Below are positions 1 to 8,206 of a stretch of DNA of 44,558 nucleotides, piece by piece. Made by a program: the position numbers and the translations under genes. The DNA is from an uncultured Campylobacter sp. (lineage in GTDB: Bacteria; Campylobacterota; Campylobacteria; Campylobacterales; Campylobacteraceae): contig CAMCEN010000012.1 of NCBI GenBank assembly GCA_945873855.1, positions 1 through 44,558 on the forward strand. Direction: 5' to 3'. The notes below the pieces were generated by a model that was given only the letters and a program-made list of their open reading frames with translations, was not told where the DNA came from and ran no database searches. The first letter of the stretch is position 1. The number at the start of each line of letters is the position of its first letter.

Positions 1-258
1 ATGTGTTTTATTTTTTTTTTTAACATTTTTTTTTAAAACTTTTTATATTTGTGTTTTTTATTACTTTTCTAGAAAAACCATTTTTTTTGTTTTAATTTCT
101 TTTAACTTTATCTTTTTTTTTAAATTTAAGTTTTATTTTACCCCCCCCCCTTAATATTTGTTAAATTTAAAAAAGATTTTTGTATTTTTAAAAAAGCTAA
201 TTTTTATGGAATTCTAGAATTCCTAAGGTAAAATACACCCCCACACCCCCAGAAAAAG
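1..258. other. AT-rich non-coding left edge with C10 tract
   Basis: No credible reading frame is visible on either strand. The stretch is dominated by T and A homopolymers. It holds a run of ten C at 141-150 (G10 on the minus strand, followed there by TAAAAT, a possible -10) and one full palindromic repeat at 208-223. It lies just downstream of the minus-strand pglJ-like gene. In C. jejuni, as I recall the locus, pglB would follow here. The homopolymer richness also fits a contig end, so the sequence may be less reliable than elsewhere. Confidence 0.6.
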
Positions 259-1374
259 TTAAAAGCCTTTTAGCTCAGCTATGAGTTCGCTAGCGATTTT
301 TGAGGCAGCGAAGTCTTTGGCACGGATAAGCGAGCGTGAATGGTACTGCTCTTTTAGCGTTTTTTCATCCAAAACCCGCTTCATAGCAGCAGCTGTGGCA
401 CGCTCATCATCCACTGGCACCAAGATACCGTATTCATCATCTCCTATAAGCTCTTTTGCGCCGCTTTTGTGCTCGCTTGTAATAACTAGCGCACCGCACG
501 CCATAGCCTCGATTAGCACATTTGCAAAGCCCTCAAAGCGTGAGACAAAGACAAAAGCCTCGCAAGCTCTCATAAACTTATATGGATTTGCGTTAAAGCC
601 CAAAAGATGCACCTTTTGCTCTAAGCCAAGCTGTTTAATAACGCCCCTTAAATGCGCCTCAAGCACGCCACGACCCAAAATCACCAAATCAGGCAAATCA
701 GGGCGCCCAAGACTAGCATAAGCACGGATTAAAAGCTCGTGATTTTTGCCCTCATCTAGTCTGCCTACGCTTAGAAAAAACTTTTTATTTTCTAGCTCGG
801 TTAGTGGCTGGGCGGCTTTTTGCTCTATCTCATCTAAATCAAGCGCATTATATAGCACACGCATTTTGCTAGGGCTAATGCCGTAATTATCGCGCAAATC
901 CTCTAGCGCTCCGCTGCTGTTTGGGTAGATAAAATCAGCCTTTGGATAGAGCCATTTTAATAGAGCTTTGCTAACAGCACCTTTTATACCAGCGTTTTTA
1001 TAAAGCACGCTTGGAGTAGAGCATTCGTTAAAAACAAAGGCGCCTTTTAGCCCAAAAATGCGAGCAAGTCCAGCGATGTAGCAAGGGCGATTCATCCACA
1101 CAAAATGCGTATCAATGCCTAAGTTTTGGCAAAGTGCTTTGTATTTTAGCGCAAGAAAAGGGATTTTTGCTAGCTTTAAAATACCGCTTTCAAAGGGCTT
1201 AGAGTTTTCTAGCAAGTGGATTTTTACGCCCTTTGGTAGCTCGTAGTCTATTTGGTTGTTTTGTAAAATAAGATGAATTTCAAAGTGATTTACTAGGTAT
1301 TTTAGTAGATTGCTTACTACACGCTCAGCTCCACCACCAGCCATAGAGTATATAAAAACACTAAGTTTTTTCAT
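259..1374 (-). CDS. pglJ: PglJ-like GT4 glycosyltransferase (N-glycan assembly)
   Basis: This is a 371-residue GT-B fold, family 4 glycosyltransferase. It opens MKKLSVFIYSMAGGGAERVV, the N-terminal donor/acceptor loop typical of the family, and carries the E-x7-E motif EGFANVLIE around residue 285. The sequence follows C. jejuni PglJ, as I remember it, along much of its length, for example IPFLALKYK, NLGIDT, NECSTPSVLY, YPKAD and GRLDEGKNH. PglJ adds the second HexNAc to the undecaprenyl-PP-linked heptasaccharide precursor on the cytoplasmic face of the inner membrane. An AAAGGA ribosome binding site precedes the ATG. The hicA stop lies 9 bp upstream, so hicBA and pglJ are probably co-transcribed. 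pglB would be expected beyond the left edge, but 258 non-coding bases follow instead. Confidence 0.85.
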   Translation of the reverse strand: MKKLSVFIYSMAGGGAERVVSNLLKYLVNHFEIHLILQNNQIDYELPKGVKIHLLENSKPFESGILKLAKIPFLALKYKALCQNLGIDTHFVWMNRPCYIAGLARIFGLKGAFVFNECSTPSVLYKNAGIKGAVSKALLKWLYPKADFIYPNSSGALEDLRDNYGISPSKMRVLYNALDLDEIEQKAAQPLTELENKKFFLSVGRLDEGKNHELLIRAYASLGRPDLPDLVILGRGVLEAHLRGVIKQLGLEQKVHLLGFNANPYKFMRACEAFVFVSRFEGFANVLIEAMACGALVITSEHKSGAKELIGDDEYGILVPVDDERATAAAMKRVLDEKTLKEQYHSRSLIRAKDFAASKIASELIAELKGF

Positions 1375-1383
1375 TATCGTCCT

Positions 1384-1581
1384 TTAAGCTTTTGCAAGCA
1401 TTTCAAATACTTGTTTTACGATTTTTGGGTGCAAAATCTCGCCTGAGTGATGAGGCAAAATCTGCCTTAGAGAGCCTTTTGCGTAAATTTTATGACTACC
1501 TTTTTGTCTAAGTAGCTCAAAGCCTTTTGCAAATAGTAATTTTTCTGCTTCTTTGGCACTAAGTCTTGGATACTCAGGCAT
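1384..1581 (-). CDS. hicA: HicA-type mRNA interferase toxin
   Basis: A 65-residue protein of the HicA/YcfA double-stranded RNA-binding-like fold. The core GSHKIYAKG contains the catalytic-type histidine, and the PHHSGEILHPKIVKQV tail is characteristic of the family. HicA toxins cleave mRNA and are neutralised by HicB. Its start overlaps the end of hicB by 8 bp, the usual translational coupling. The order here is antitoxin first, the reverse of the E. coli hicAB order but common elsewhere. It lies inside a glycosylation operon, which is unusual. Confidence 0.85.
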   Translation of the reverse strand: MPEYPRLSAKEAEKLLFAKGFELLRQKGSHKIYAKGSLRQILPHHSGEILHPKIVKQVFEMLAKA

Positions 1582-1795
1582 GCAAAGCCACTTCTAAAGG
1601 CACGATACTAGCGTGTTTTGCGCTAATTTTAGCTATTTCTTTTTCATCAATGCTCTCTAAGTAGAGTTTGGCAGCTTCATTTATATTCGCTAGTGCTTCT
1701 TCATAGCTTTTGCCCTGGGATACACAGCCTTCAAGGGCTGGAACATAGGCAAAGTAGCCAAACTCGTCTTTTTCTATGATTGCGTTTAATATCAT
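1574..1795 (-). CDS. hicB: HicB-type antitoxin (short form)
   Basis: A 73-residue protein with the HicB partial RNase H-like fold: an N-terminal beta strand pair (EKDEFGYFAYVPALEGCVSQG) followed by the helix with EEALANINEA. That is the full core of the family, but no C-terminal ribbon-helix-helix or HTH DNA-binding domain is present, so autoregulation would need another factor or be absent. The ribosome binding site AAAAGGAT lies just before the ATG. It has its own strong -10 (TATAAT, read on the minus strand) about 20 bp upstream. Confidence 0.85.
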   Translation of the reverse strand: MILNAIIEKDEFGYFAYVPALEGCVSQGKSYEEALANINEAAKLYLESIDEKEIAKISAKHASIVPLEVALHA

Positions 1796-1812
1796 TTTTA
1801 TCCTTTTGTGTG

Positions 1813-1818
1813 ATTATA
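1813..1818 (-). promoter_or_regulatory. -10 box of hicBA promoter
   Basis: Read on the minus strand, this is TATAAT preceded by TTTGC, an extended -10 of the Campylobacter sigma-70 type. It sits between the stop of the upstream PglH-like gene (1825) and hicB, so hicBA and pglJ can be transcribed independently of the glycosyltransferase operon. No transcription start data are available. Confidence 0.55.
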
Positions 1819-1824
1819 GCAAAT

Positions 1825-2856
1825 TTAGCTCAAAATCAGCTCTTTATATTTTAAAGCGATTTTTGCTGGCTCAAAATCTGCTAGGCGTTTTAGGGCGTTT
1901 TTAGCTAGGCTAGACCTTAAGCTCTCATCTCTCATAAGCTCTTCTAAGGCTTTGGCAAACTCTAGCTCGCTTGCGATTATACCATCTTTTGCGTGGGTTA
2001 TTAGCTCCCCGGCGCCTGCTGTTGGGGTAGAAATTCTAGCGCAATAAAAACTAATACACTCAGCCAAAACATTACCAAAACTTTCGCTCTTACTAGGCAG
2101 GGCTAAAATGCTAGCTTTGGCGTAGAGTTCTTTTGTATTTTTTGTGTGTCCTATAAACTCTGCGCCTATTTTTAGCTCGTCATTTAGGGCTAAAAGACGC
2201 TCTTTTTGCGACCCATCACCTGCGATGATAAAACGCCAATTTTTGCGTAAATCAGGGCTTATTAGTGCTAGGCTTTTTAGATAAAACTCGTAGTTTTTCA
2301 CACTCTCAAGTCTGCCCACGCAAAGGACGATATTTTCTTTGTTTACTGGAATTCTGTGGCTTAGAAAATCAGCATTTAAGGGATTATAAATTACTTTTGC
2401 GTTTTTGCTAAAATTATAGTAGTTTTTCTCGCTCTCATTTAGCACTACAAGTGCCTTTGCCCTTGGATAAAGCAAGCGGCGCATAGCTCGCCAAAAGCGT
2501 GATTTTAGGGCTCTTGCGTCAGTGTGTTCGCTGATTATCACGCTTTTTGGGGCAAAAAAGGTGCTTATTAGCACATTTATATTTGTTTGATCTAGCATTG
2601 ATATTACAGCATTTGAGTTACTTTTTTTGATAGCTTTGTTTATACGCCAAAACTTGCTAAATTTAGCTAGAATTCCCCTTTTTTCATATAAAGGTAGGTG
2701 GGTTAAAGTGGCTTTATACTCATAATATCCACTATTTTGCTCAAAATACAAAATCTCGCAAGTATCTCCCATTTTGCTAAATTCATCGCAAAGCGTGGAT
2801 AATACACGCTCAGCCCCACCATTTGCTAGATTTGAGATTATAAAAAGTATTTTCAT
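1825..2856 (-). CDS. PglH-like GT4 glycosyltransferase (second copy)
   Basis: A 343-residue GT4 enzyme that begins MKILFIISNLANGGAERVLS and carries the E-x7-E motif ESFGNVLAE near residue 265. The internal signature VISMLDQTNIN, followed by IISEHTDARALKSRFWR, recalls C. jejuni PglH (ISFLDTTNIA, IISEHSNEAYL), the processive GalNAc transferase of the N-glycan pathway. I set the start at 2856 because the ATG overlaps the TGA of the upstream gene (ATGA) after a GGGAG ribosome binding site. A longer frame to 2874 has no such support. It is tandem with another PglH-like gene, so one may have acquired a different acceptor or donor specificity. The exact sugar cannot be read from sequence. Confidence 0.75.
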   Translation of the reverse strand: MKILFIISNLANGGAERVLSTLCDEFSKMGDTCEILYFEQNSGYYEYKATLTHLPLYEKRGILAKFSKFWRINKAIKKSNSNAVISMLDQTNINVLISTFFAPKSVIISEHTDARALKSRFWRAMRRLLYPRAKALVVLNESEKNYYNFSKNAKVIYNPLNADFLSHRIPVNKENIVLCVGRLESVKNYEFYLKSLALISPDLRKNWRFIIAGDGSQKERLLALNDELKIGAEFIGHTKNTKELYAKASILALPSKSESFGNVLAECISFYCARISTPTAGAGELITHAKDGIIASELEFAKALEELMRDESLRSSLAKNALKRLADFEPAKIALKYKELILS

Positions 2857-3851
2857 TTTATTAGCTCCCACCACTCTTTAGCTATGTTTTCTAGGCTAAA
2901 TTTCTCGCTCTCGGCCCTGGTATTTTCTAGCACGCTCTCATCTGCATTTAGGGCTTTTAAAATAGCCTTTGCTAGTGCTTGCTCGCTAAAATCAGAGCTG
3001 ATAAAGCCGTTTTTGCCATCTTCAAGCAGCTCTAGCGCTCCTACTGTTGGCGTAGCCACTCTAATACAATCAAAAAACGCACTTTCAATTAAAGCATTGC
3101 CAAGACCTTCAAAGCGTGAGCTAGAGACGAGAATTTTTGCTTTTTTGTAGTAGTTTTGTATATCGCTAACGGCTCCAAGGAATTCTAGATTTTTAAGACC
3201 TAGTTTTTTGCTAAGGCTTTGTAGGCTCTTTTTTTGCGAACCATCACCAAGCACTAGTAGTTTAAAATCATCTAGCTTTAAAAGCGCTAAAGCACGCAAA
3301 AAAATATCGCAGCCTTTGACATACTCTAATCTGCCTACAAAGATAATGAGCTTTTCTTTTTGTCCGCCAAAGCTAGGTTTAAAAATGCTAGGATTGTAAA
3401 TAATAGCTTTATTTTTTACAAAAGAATAGTAGTTAAAATCGCTTCTACTTAGCACTGTTAAAGCGCTAGCAAAGGGATAAAAAATTCGCCTTAAAACTCT
3501 CCATTTAAGCCCCACAAAATCATGAGCTGAGTGCTCTGAGATAATGAGCTTTCGCCCCAAAAACGCAGTGGCAATAATGCTTAAAATATTTGTGCTATCC
3601 ATAAATGAAATCACACAATCAGCGTCTTTTGCGCGCTTTCTAATGGCTAAAAGCTTAGCTGGTAGCCTAGGAATTCTAGAATTCCTGCTAAATTTATTAA
3701 GCTTTACTTTTGGGCTTATTTCATAAAAAATCTCTCCACTAAAATAGAGAATTTCTACTTCATTTTCTTTGCTAAAATAATTTGCCAAGCTAGCACAAAC
3801 TCTCTCAGCACCGCCATTTTCAAGGCTAGTTATGACAAAAAGCAGCTTCAT
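2853..3851 (-). CDS. PglH-like GT4 glycosyltransferase (first copy)
   Basis: A 332-residue GT4 enzyme (MKLLFVITSLENGGAERVCA) with E-x7-E motif EGLGNALIE. It shares the VISFMDSTNIL and IISEHSAHDF blocks with PglH and with its downstream neighbour, so the two look like duplicated and diverged paralogues. It overlaps the GT2 gene upstream and the GT4 gene downstream, both through ATGA junctions. A complete copy of the 18-bp genome repeat lies inside the gene at 3669-3686 and is translated as RNSRIP near residue 57, in a loop between the first Rossmann elements. The frame stays intact, so the protein may be functional. Confidence 0.75.
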   Translation of the reverse strand: MKLLFVITSLENGGAERVCASLANYFSKENEVEILYFSGEIFYEISPKVKLNKFSRNSRIPRLPAKLLAIRKRAKDADCVISFMDSTNILSIIATAFLGRKLIISEHSAHDFVGLKWRVLRRIFYPFASALTVLSRSDFNYYSFVKNKAIIYNPSIFKPSFGGQKEKLIIFVGRLEYVKGCDIFLRALALLKLDDFKLLVLGDGSQKKSLQSLSKKLGLKNLEFLGAVSDIQNYYKKAKILVSSSRFEGLGNALIESAFFDCIRVATPTVGALELLEDGKNGFISSDFSEQALAKAILKALNADESVLENTRAESEKFSLENIAKEWWELIK

Positions 3852-4786
3852 TTTTGGCTTTCATTTTTAGCGCTTTGTTTGCGGTAGCGAGCTAGCAAGA
3901 TTTTTTGGCAAAAGGCGTGGGCAAGGATAACGAGCTTGAACTTTAACGAGCCATGCTTATTAAAAATTATAGGAAAAATATTTGCCCTTAGCCTTGCGCT
4001 AAAGCTAGCAACTTTTTCATAAAGCCTGGCCTCTCTTGCTTTGTAAATAAGAAATAGTGTACCATTTGCCAGCGCAAAAAAGGCAAGTGGCACAAGGCTA
4101 GGCGCACGCTCTTTACATTCTTTTAAGAAATTATCGCCTACAAGCACCATAGAATCATACTTTGCATTATAGCTACTACGCATGATTGAAATATCGCTAT
4201 CTTGGTAGTTATACAGCCCACCAGTGTCAAAGGCTACTTTTATATCACCTAAAAAAATCTTTGAGATAAAAGAAAAATCCTCTGTTACATGCTCGCTTTC
4301 ATTAAAGCGCAAATTCCCTATAACAGAGCGTTTAAATAGCTTATTCCACGGAGCCCAGCCAAAGCGGTGGGCTTTGTCTTTTAGCATAAACTCTAAAGCC
4401 TGCCATCCACTTAGAATAAAAGGCTTTGACACCTTATAATCATTTATGCTAAGCACGAGTGCGCCAGCCGAGCCGATTTTTGCTAGTAAATCAGTAAAAT
4501 ATCCCTTTTTTATACTATCATCACTGTCAATAAAAGCGATAAAATCGCCCTTTGCTAGCTCTAAGCCAGCATTTCTTGCTGAACTTACTCCGCCGTTTTG
4601 CTTGTGAAGCACTTTTATATTAGCGTTTTTTTTGGCTAGCTCATCACAAATTGCGCCTGAGTCATCTTTTGAGCCATCATTTATCAAAATAATCTCTAAG
4701 TTCTCATCTTGCGCTAGCACGCTACCCACGCATTCTTTTAAAAAAGCAGCTGAGTTATAAACTGGAATTATCACGCTTATTAGCAT
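3848..4786 (-). CDS. GT2 glycosyltransferase, PglI-like position
   Basis: A 312-residue GT-A family 2 glycosyltransferase: VIIPVYNSAAFLKECV at the N-terminus, INDGSKDDS for nucleotide binding, and the DxD-type metal site FIDSDDS around residue 88. Length and gene order (flippase, GTs, PglJ) match PglI, which adds the branching glucose in C. jejuni. Overall similarity is only that of the broad GT2 class, so I leave the symbol empty. The C-terminal third is basic and hydrophobic and probably contacts the membrane. It starts within the last codons of the flippase gene (7-bp overlap) and is translationally coupled to the next GT. Confidence 0.7.
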   Translation of the reverse strand: MLISVIIPVYNSAAFLKECVGSVLAQDENLEIILINDGSKDDSGAICDELAKKNANIKVLHKQNGGVSSARNAGLELAKGDFIAFIDSDDSIKKGYFTDLLAKIGSAGALVLSINDYKVSKPFILSGWQALEFMLKDKAHRFGWAPWNKLFKRSVIGNLRFNESEHVTEDFSFISKIFLGDIKVAFDTGGLYNYQDSDISIMRSSYNAKYDSMVLVGDNFLKECKERAPSLVPLAFFALANGTLFLIYKAREARLYEKVASFSARLRANIFPIIFNKHGSLKFKLVILAHAFCQKILLARYRKQSAKNESQK

Positions 4787-6309
4787 TTTTTTACCTTTAA
4801 AAATTTTGCTTTGATTAGTTCTAAAAATAAAGTTTTTTGCTCTTTGTTAAAGAGCACAAAAAACAAAAACAAGTAGCCAAAAAGGCAAAACAAAGCCCCA
4901 AAAAGCACCAAAAGTAGCCAAGAAAAGCTAAGCAAAATCAGGCTTTTTAGGGCTAAAATTATAGCAAGCAATGCTATAAAAGCCACTAAATTTCTAGCAA
5001 AATCTATAAAAAATGTGCTTTTGCTTAACTCTAAATTTCTAGCAGCATTTGCTATATCAAAAAGCAAAATTCTAGCCATATAGCAAACACTAGCGCAAAC
5101 AAACATAGCCCAAAGCCCAAAGTCAGTAAAGCTTAAAAGCGCAAGCTGAGAACAAAAGGTGCAAAGTGCCATTACTAGATTTGCCATAGCTGGACGGCGC
5201 AGGGAATTTACTATGATATTTAAACTTAGCAGTGGATACATACAAGCCGAGAATAAAGCAGGCGCAGCAGCAATCATCGCTAGTGCGTAGATAAAGGCTA
5301 TCTCGCTACTGCTTTTAAAAGGCAACCACAGAGCATAAAACTCAGCTCCAAGCCCTACAAACGCACAAATTGGCGGCAGGCAAATAAACGCCTGAGCCCT
5401 TAGAGCAAAGCGCAGATTATGGATAAGCTCAACTTTTAGATTTTTAGCATAAAGCTCTGTTAATTTTGGCGAAAAAACGCCGCTTAGCATAGCTATAAAG
5501 CTCTCAATTGTCATTATAAGCGACTTTGAAATTGCCATAATGCCCACCATCGCAGGATTTAAAAGCAAATTACAAAGCAGCAAATCAGCACCATTTATTA
5601 TGCTATAACTTAGGCTATTAAAGCTATTAAAAGCACCTGATTTAAAAAGTGCTTTAAGCAGCCTTAACCTTGTATAGCGCAGTCTAAAACGCACTCCAAG
5701 CCCAAGTTTTTTTACTATAAAAAGCGAGCTTATAAAAACCACTATGCTTGAAATAAGTGCTGCAAATGCTGAGTAGCTAATCATCGGTTCTAAAAAATAA
5801 TAAAGCCCAAAAACCAAAGCACCAAAAACCAAGCTTGCAAGTGCTGAGCGAAAGGCGATGAGATAGACTTTATTTACCACAAAAGCAAGGGCTGAGAAAA
5901 TGCCATTAAATAGCCCCAAGCAAAAGTTAGCAAAATACAGCCCAAAGGCAATTTGCGCATCGCTTTTTAGCTCTGAGCTTACATTTATAATAGCATCAAT
6001 TTTGTAGATAAAAAGAGCAGAACTAAGGCAGATTAAAAGGCTAAAAATTATGTTTATTACTAGCACAGATGAGTAGTATTTGCTAGCTAGCAAAACTCGC
6101 CCAGCATGGTACTCAAAGGCTATAAAGCGACCTGAGACTGAGTTTATCACCATAGTTAGGATGTAGCCGTAGCTTACAAGCGAGTTTGCTAGGGTTAGCA
6201 GTCCATAAGCCTCATCGCCCAAAGAGCGCAGTATAAAAGGGGCTAGCAAGAAATTCACAAGTAATTGTATAGCAAAGACGATGATGCTAGAGATTAGGTT
6301 TAATGCCAT
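4780..6309 (-). CDS. MOP/Wzx-type oligosaccharide flippase
   Basis: A 509-residue integral membrane protein with about 14 hydrophobic segments. The N-terminus (ISSIIVFAIQLLVNFLLAPF, then LGDEAYGLLTLANSLVSYGY) is typical of the polysaccharide transporter/MurJ-like MOP superfamily. It would flip the lipid-linked glycan across the inner membrane. In C. jejuni the corresponding locus position holds the ABC-type flippase PglK, so this looks like a non-homologous replacement if the locus has no PglK elsewhere. It is the first gene of the minus-strand cluster, with AAAGG before its ATG. The downstream GT2 gene overlaps its end. Confidence 0.8.
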   Translation of the reverse strand: MALNLISSIIVFAIQLLVNFLLAPFILRSLGDEAYGLLTLANSLVSYGYILTMVINSVSGRFIAFEYHAGRVLLASKYYSSVLVINIIFSLLICLSSALFIYKIDAIINVSSELKSDAQIAFGLYFANFCLGLFNGIFSALAFVVNKVYLIAFRSALASLVFGALVFGLYYFLEPMISYSAFAALISSIVVFISSLFIVKKLGLGVRFRLRYTRLRLLKALFKSGAFNSFNSLSYSIINGADLLLCNLLLNPAMVGIMAISKSLIMTIESFIAMLSGVFSPKLTELYAKNLKVELIHNLRFALRAQAFICLPPICAFVGLGAEFYALWLPFKSSSEIAFIYALAMIAAAPALFSACMYPLLSLNIIVNSLRRPAMANLVMALCTFCSQLALLSFTDFGLWAMFVCASVCYMARILLFDIANAARNLELSKSTFFIDFARNLVAFIALLAIILALKSLILLSFSWLLLVLFGALFCLFGYLFLFFVLFNKEQKTLFLELIKAKFLKVKKC

Positions 6310-6348
6310 TTTTACCTTTTCTTTTTGGCTTTTGTGCTTTTATCGGCT

Positions 6349-6446
6349 GGTGGGGCTCGCTGACGCTTTTTACCGCCCTGCGCCTCGATGAATTATGTAT
6401 TCTATCTTCGGCGCAGGGCAGCAAAAATCGCCTAGCGTGCCGCACC
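6349..6446. ncRNA. Structured element, copy A (GATGAA hairpin family)
   Basis: The core 20-mer GATGAATTATGTATTCTATC is at 6387-6406. It is flanked by a perfect 10-bp stem, GCCCTGCGCC (6375-6384) with GGCGCAGGGC (6410-6419). An imperfect outer stem pairs 6349-6371 with 6423-6446. The same 20-mer, with compensatory changes, recurs in copies B and C. It lies in the leader of the pgl-type operon but, as oriented here, reads opposite to that operon. Because the structure is nearly symmetric, either strand could fold. Whether it acts as RNA or DNA is unknown. Confidence 0.6.
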
Positions 6447-6465
6447 TTTTATTTTTACAGCCACG

Positions 6466-6534
6466 GCTAGCGCAGCGGCTCTAAGAGCAAAAATCGCTAT
6501 AAAATCTTGGAGCCTTTGTTTTTACTGCGCTAGC
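6466..6534. other. Nested inverted repeat next to structured copy A
   Basis: GCTAGCGCAG (6466-6475) pairs perfectly with CTGCGCTAGC (6525-6534). Inside, GGCTC (6477-6481) pairs with GAGCC (6510-6514). A shorter AAACTC/GAGTTT pair follows at about 6537-6561. The GCTAGCG word also appears in the outer stem of copy A, so both hairpins may belong to one composite element filling the flippase-glmM gap. Confidence 0.45.
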
Positions 6535-6562
6535 GCAAACTCTAAACAACTGCGCGAGTTTG

Positions 6563-6750
6563 GGAATTCTAGAATTCCTAAACTAGAATTCTTAATCTAG
6601 AATTCCTAGAAATTCTAGAATTTACCTTAGGAATTCCAGAATTCCAATCTAGAATTCCTTAAACTAGAATTCCAAACTAGAATTCCAAAGAGAATTCCCC
6701 AAACTAAAATTCCCTAAACGGAATTCCACAAACGGAATTCCCAGAAATTC
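6563..6750. repeat. Palindromic repeat cluster between flippase and glmM
   Basis: It starts with a full AATTCTAGAATT palindrome at 6563-6578. About ten degraded half-units of the form CTAGAATTCC(T/A)AAA then follow at 14-18 bp spacing, drifting to CGGAATTCC. It reads like a tandem array decaying away from an intact unit, and it ends just before the glmM stop. Confidence 0.85.
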
Positions 6751-6753
6751 CCT

Positions 6754-8094
6754 TTATTTTAGCGCAGAGCTAAAAAAGTCCTGAACCCTTTTCATTTGCG
6801 TTTTTACAGCTGTCTCGTCCTTGCCCTCAAGCAAAAGTCTTAGTAAATTCTCAGTGCCTGAGTAGCGAAAAAGTGAGCGAATTCCAAGCTTTTTTAGCTC
6901 GCTCTCAAGCTCAGCAAGTCCAGCTATTTCGCTAAGAGGCGGCTTTTTGCCAATAGGCAGATTAACTAGAATTTGAGGAAAAGGCTTAATCTCTCCAAAA
7001 AGCTCGCTAGCCTTTTTGCCGCTCTCAAGCAAGCATGCGCTTACTTGCAGCGCACTTACTAGCCCATCACCAGTTTTGGCAAAGTCGCTAAATACTATAT
7101 GCCCGCTTTGTTCACCTCCAAAGTTTAAGCCACGCTCTTTCATCATCTCAAGCACATTTTTATCCCCAACCGCTGAGCGACTTAGCTTGATTTTATGCGC
7201 TTTTAGATACTCATCAAGGGCAGCATTGCTCATCACAGTTGCTACTATTTCATCGTTTTTTAGCAGTTTTTGCCTTTTTAGGTGCGTGGCTAGCACGCCG
7301 ATTAAGGCATCTCCGTGGACGACCTCGCCTTTTTCATCCACAACCACTAGCCTATCAGCATCCCCATCAAAGCCAAAGCCTATATCAGCACGCAAATGCT
7401 TGACTTGTTCAGCCAAGTTATTTGGGTGAAGTGCGCCACAATTTTCGTTTATATTTTGTCCATTTGGCTCATCGCCAAGCACGATTAGCTCAGCACCTAG
7501 TTCGCTAAATATCGTTGGCGCAGCCTTATACGCAGCCCCATTTGCTGTATCAAGCACGATGCGAAGACCTTTTAGCGTAAGATGCCTTGGAAAGCAGTTT
7601 TTGATATGGACGATATAGCGGCCAATTACATCATCTATGCGTTTAGCAGCACCTATTTGCATGTTTGTAGCCTGTGCACTAGCTATCAGCTCATCATTAG
7701 CATAAATCGCTTCTATAGCATCCTCAGCTGCTTCGCTTAGTTTATCTCCATTTGCGTTAAAGAACTTTATACCATTATCATAAAAGGGATTATGACTAGC
7801 TGATATCATTATACCAGCATCGCAGCGCATATCTTCTGTGAGAAACGCCACAGCTGGCGTTGGCATAGGACCAATTTGGCGAACATTAAAGCCCACAGCA
7901 GTAAGCCCTGCTACGATAGCAGTTTCAATCATATAGCCGCTTTTGCGAGTGTCTTTGCCTACTAGGATATTGTTTGTTATGCTATCTTTGCGAAAATAAA
8001 TCCCTGCTGCCATCGCTAGGCGCATAGCAAGAGTTGCGCTAAGCCTCTCGCCAGCAAGTCCACGCACGCCGTCTGTGCCAAATAATTTGCCCAT
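6754..8094 (-). CDS. glmM: Phosphoglucosamine mutase
   Basis: A 446-residue alpha-D-phosphohexomutase converting glucosamine-6-P to glucosamine-1-P for UDP-GlcNAc, peptidoglycan and glycan synthesis in the cytoplasm. It has the N-terminal [11 protein letters not shown] block, the active-site serine loop [11 protein letters not shown] near residue 100, the metal loop DGDADR near 240, the sugar-binding GGEQSGH near 325, and the phosphate-binding [10 protein letters not shown] at the C-terminus. The start is placed at 8094, where ATG follows AAGGACAAAA; a longer frame to 8208 would cross the divergent promoter and is not supported. The product feeds the neighbouring glycosylation genes with UDP-HexNAc precursors. 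Confidence 0.95.
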   Translation of the reverse strand: MGKLFGTDGVRGLAGERLSATLAMRLAMAAGIYFRKDSITNNILVGKDTRKSGYMIETAIVAGLTAVGFNVRQIGPMPTPAVAFLTEDMRCDAGIMISASHNPFYDNGIKFFNANGDKLSEAAEDAIEAIYANDELIASAQATNMQIGAAKRIDDVIGRYIVHIKNCFPRHLTLKGLRIVLDTANGAAYKAAPTIFSELGAELIVLGDEPNGQNINENCGALHPNNLAEQVKHLRADIGFGFDGDADRLVVVDEKGEVVHGDALIGVLATHLKRQKLLKNDEIVATVMSNAALDEYLKAHKIKLSRSAVGDKNVLEMMKERGLNFGGEQSGHIVFSDFAKTGDGLVSALQVSACLLESGKKASELFGEIKPFPQILVNLPIGKKPPLSEIAGLAELESELKKLGIRSLFRYSGTENLLRLLLEGKDETAVKTQMKRVQDFFSSALK

Positions 8095-8118
8095 TTTTGT
8101 CCTTTTTGTGATTTTTGG

Positions 8119-8128
8119 TATAATTTTA
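8119..8128. promoter_or_regulatory. Overlapping divergent -10 boxes (glmM / 8207 gene)
   Basis: On the plus strand TTTTTGGTATAAT ends at 8124 and would serve the gene at 8207. On the minus strand TTGCTAAAAT (TAAAAT at 8128-8123) would serve glmM. The two boxes overlap, so the promoters should compete for polymerase. Confidence 0.5.
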
Positions 8129-8206
8129 GCAAGTTTAGGCAAAAATTCAGTAACAATTCTACATTTTAAAGAGTTTTTGCCGATTTTTTTAATAAAAGGA
8201 AGTATC

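Noticed and set aside
6387-6406. Group II intron domain V or IS200/IS605 end hairpin
   Set aside because: No catalytic AGC triad/GNRA-capped domain V pattern and no adjacent transposase or reverse transcriptase.
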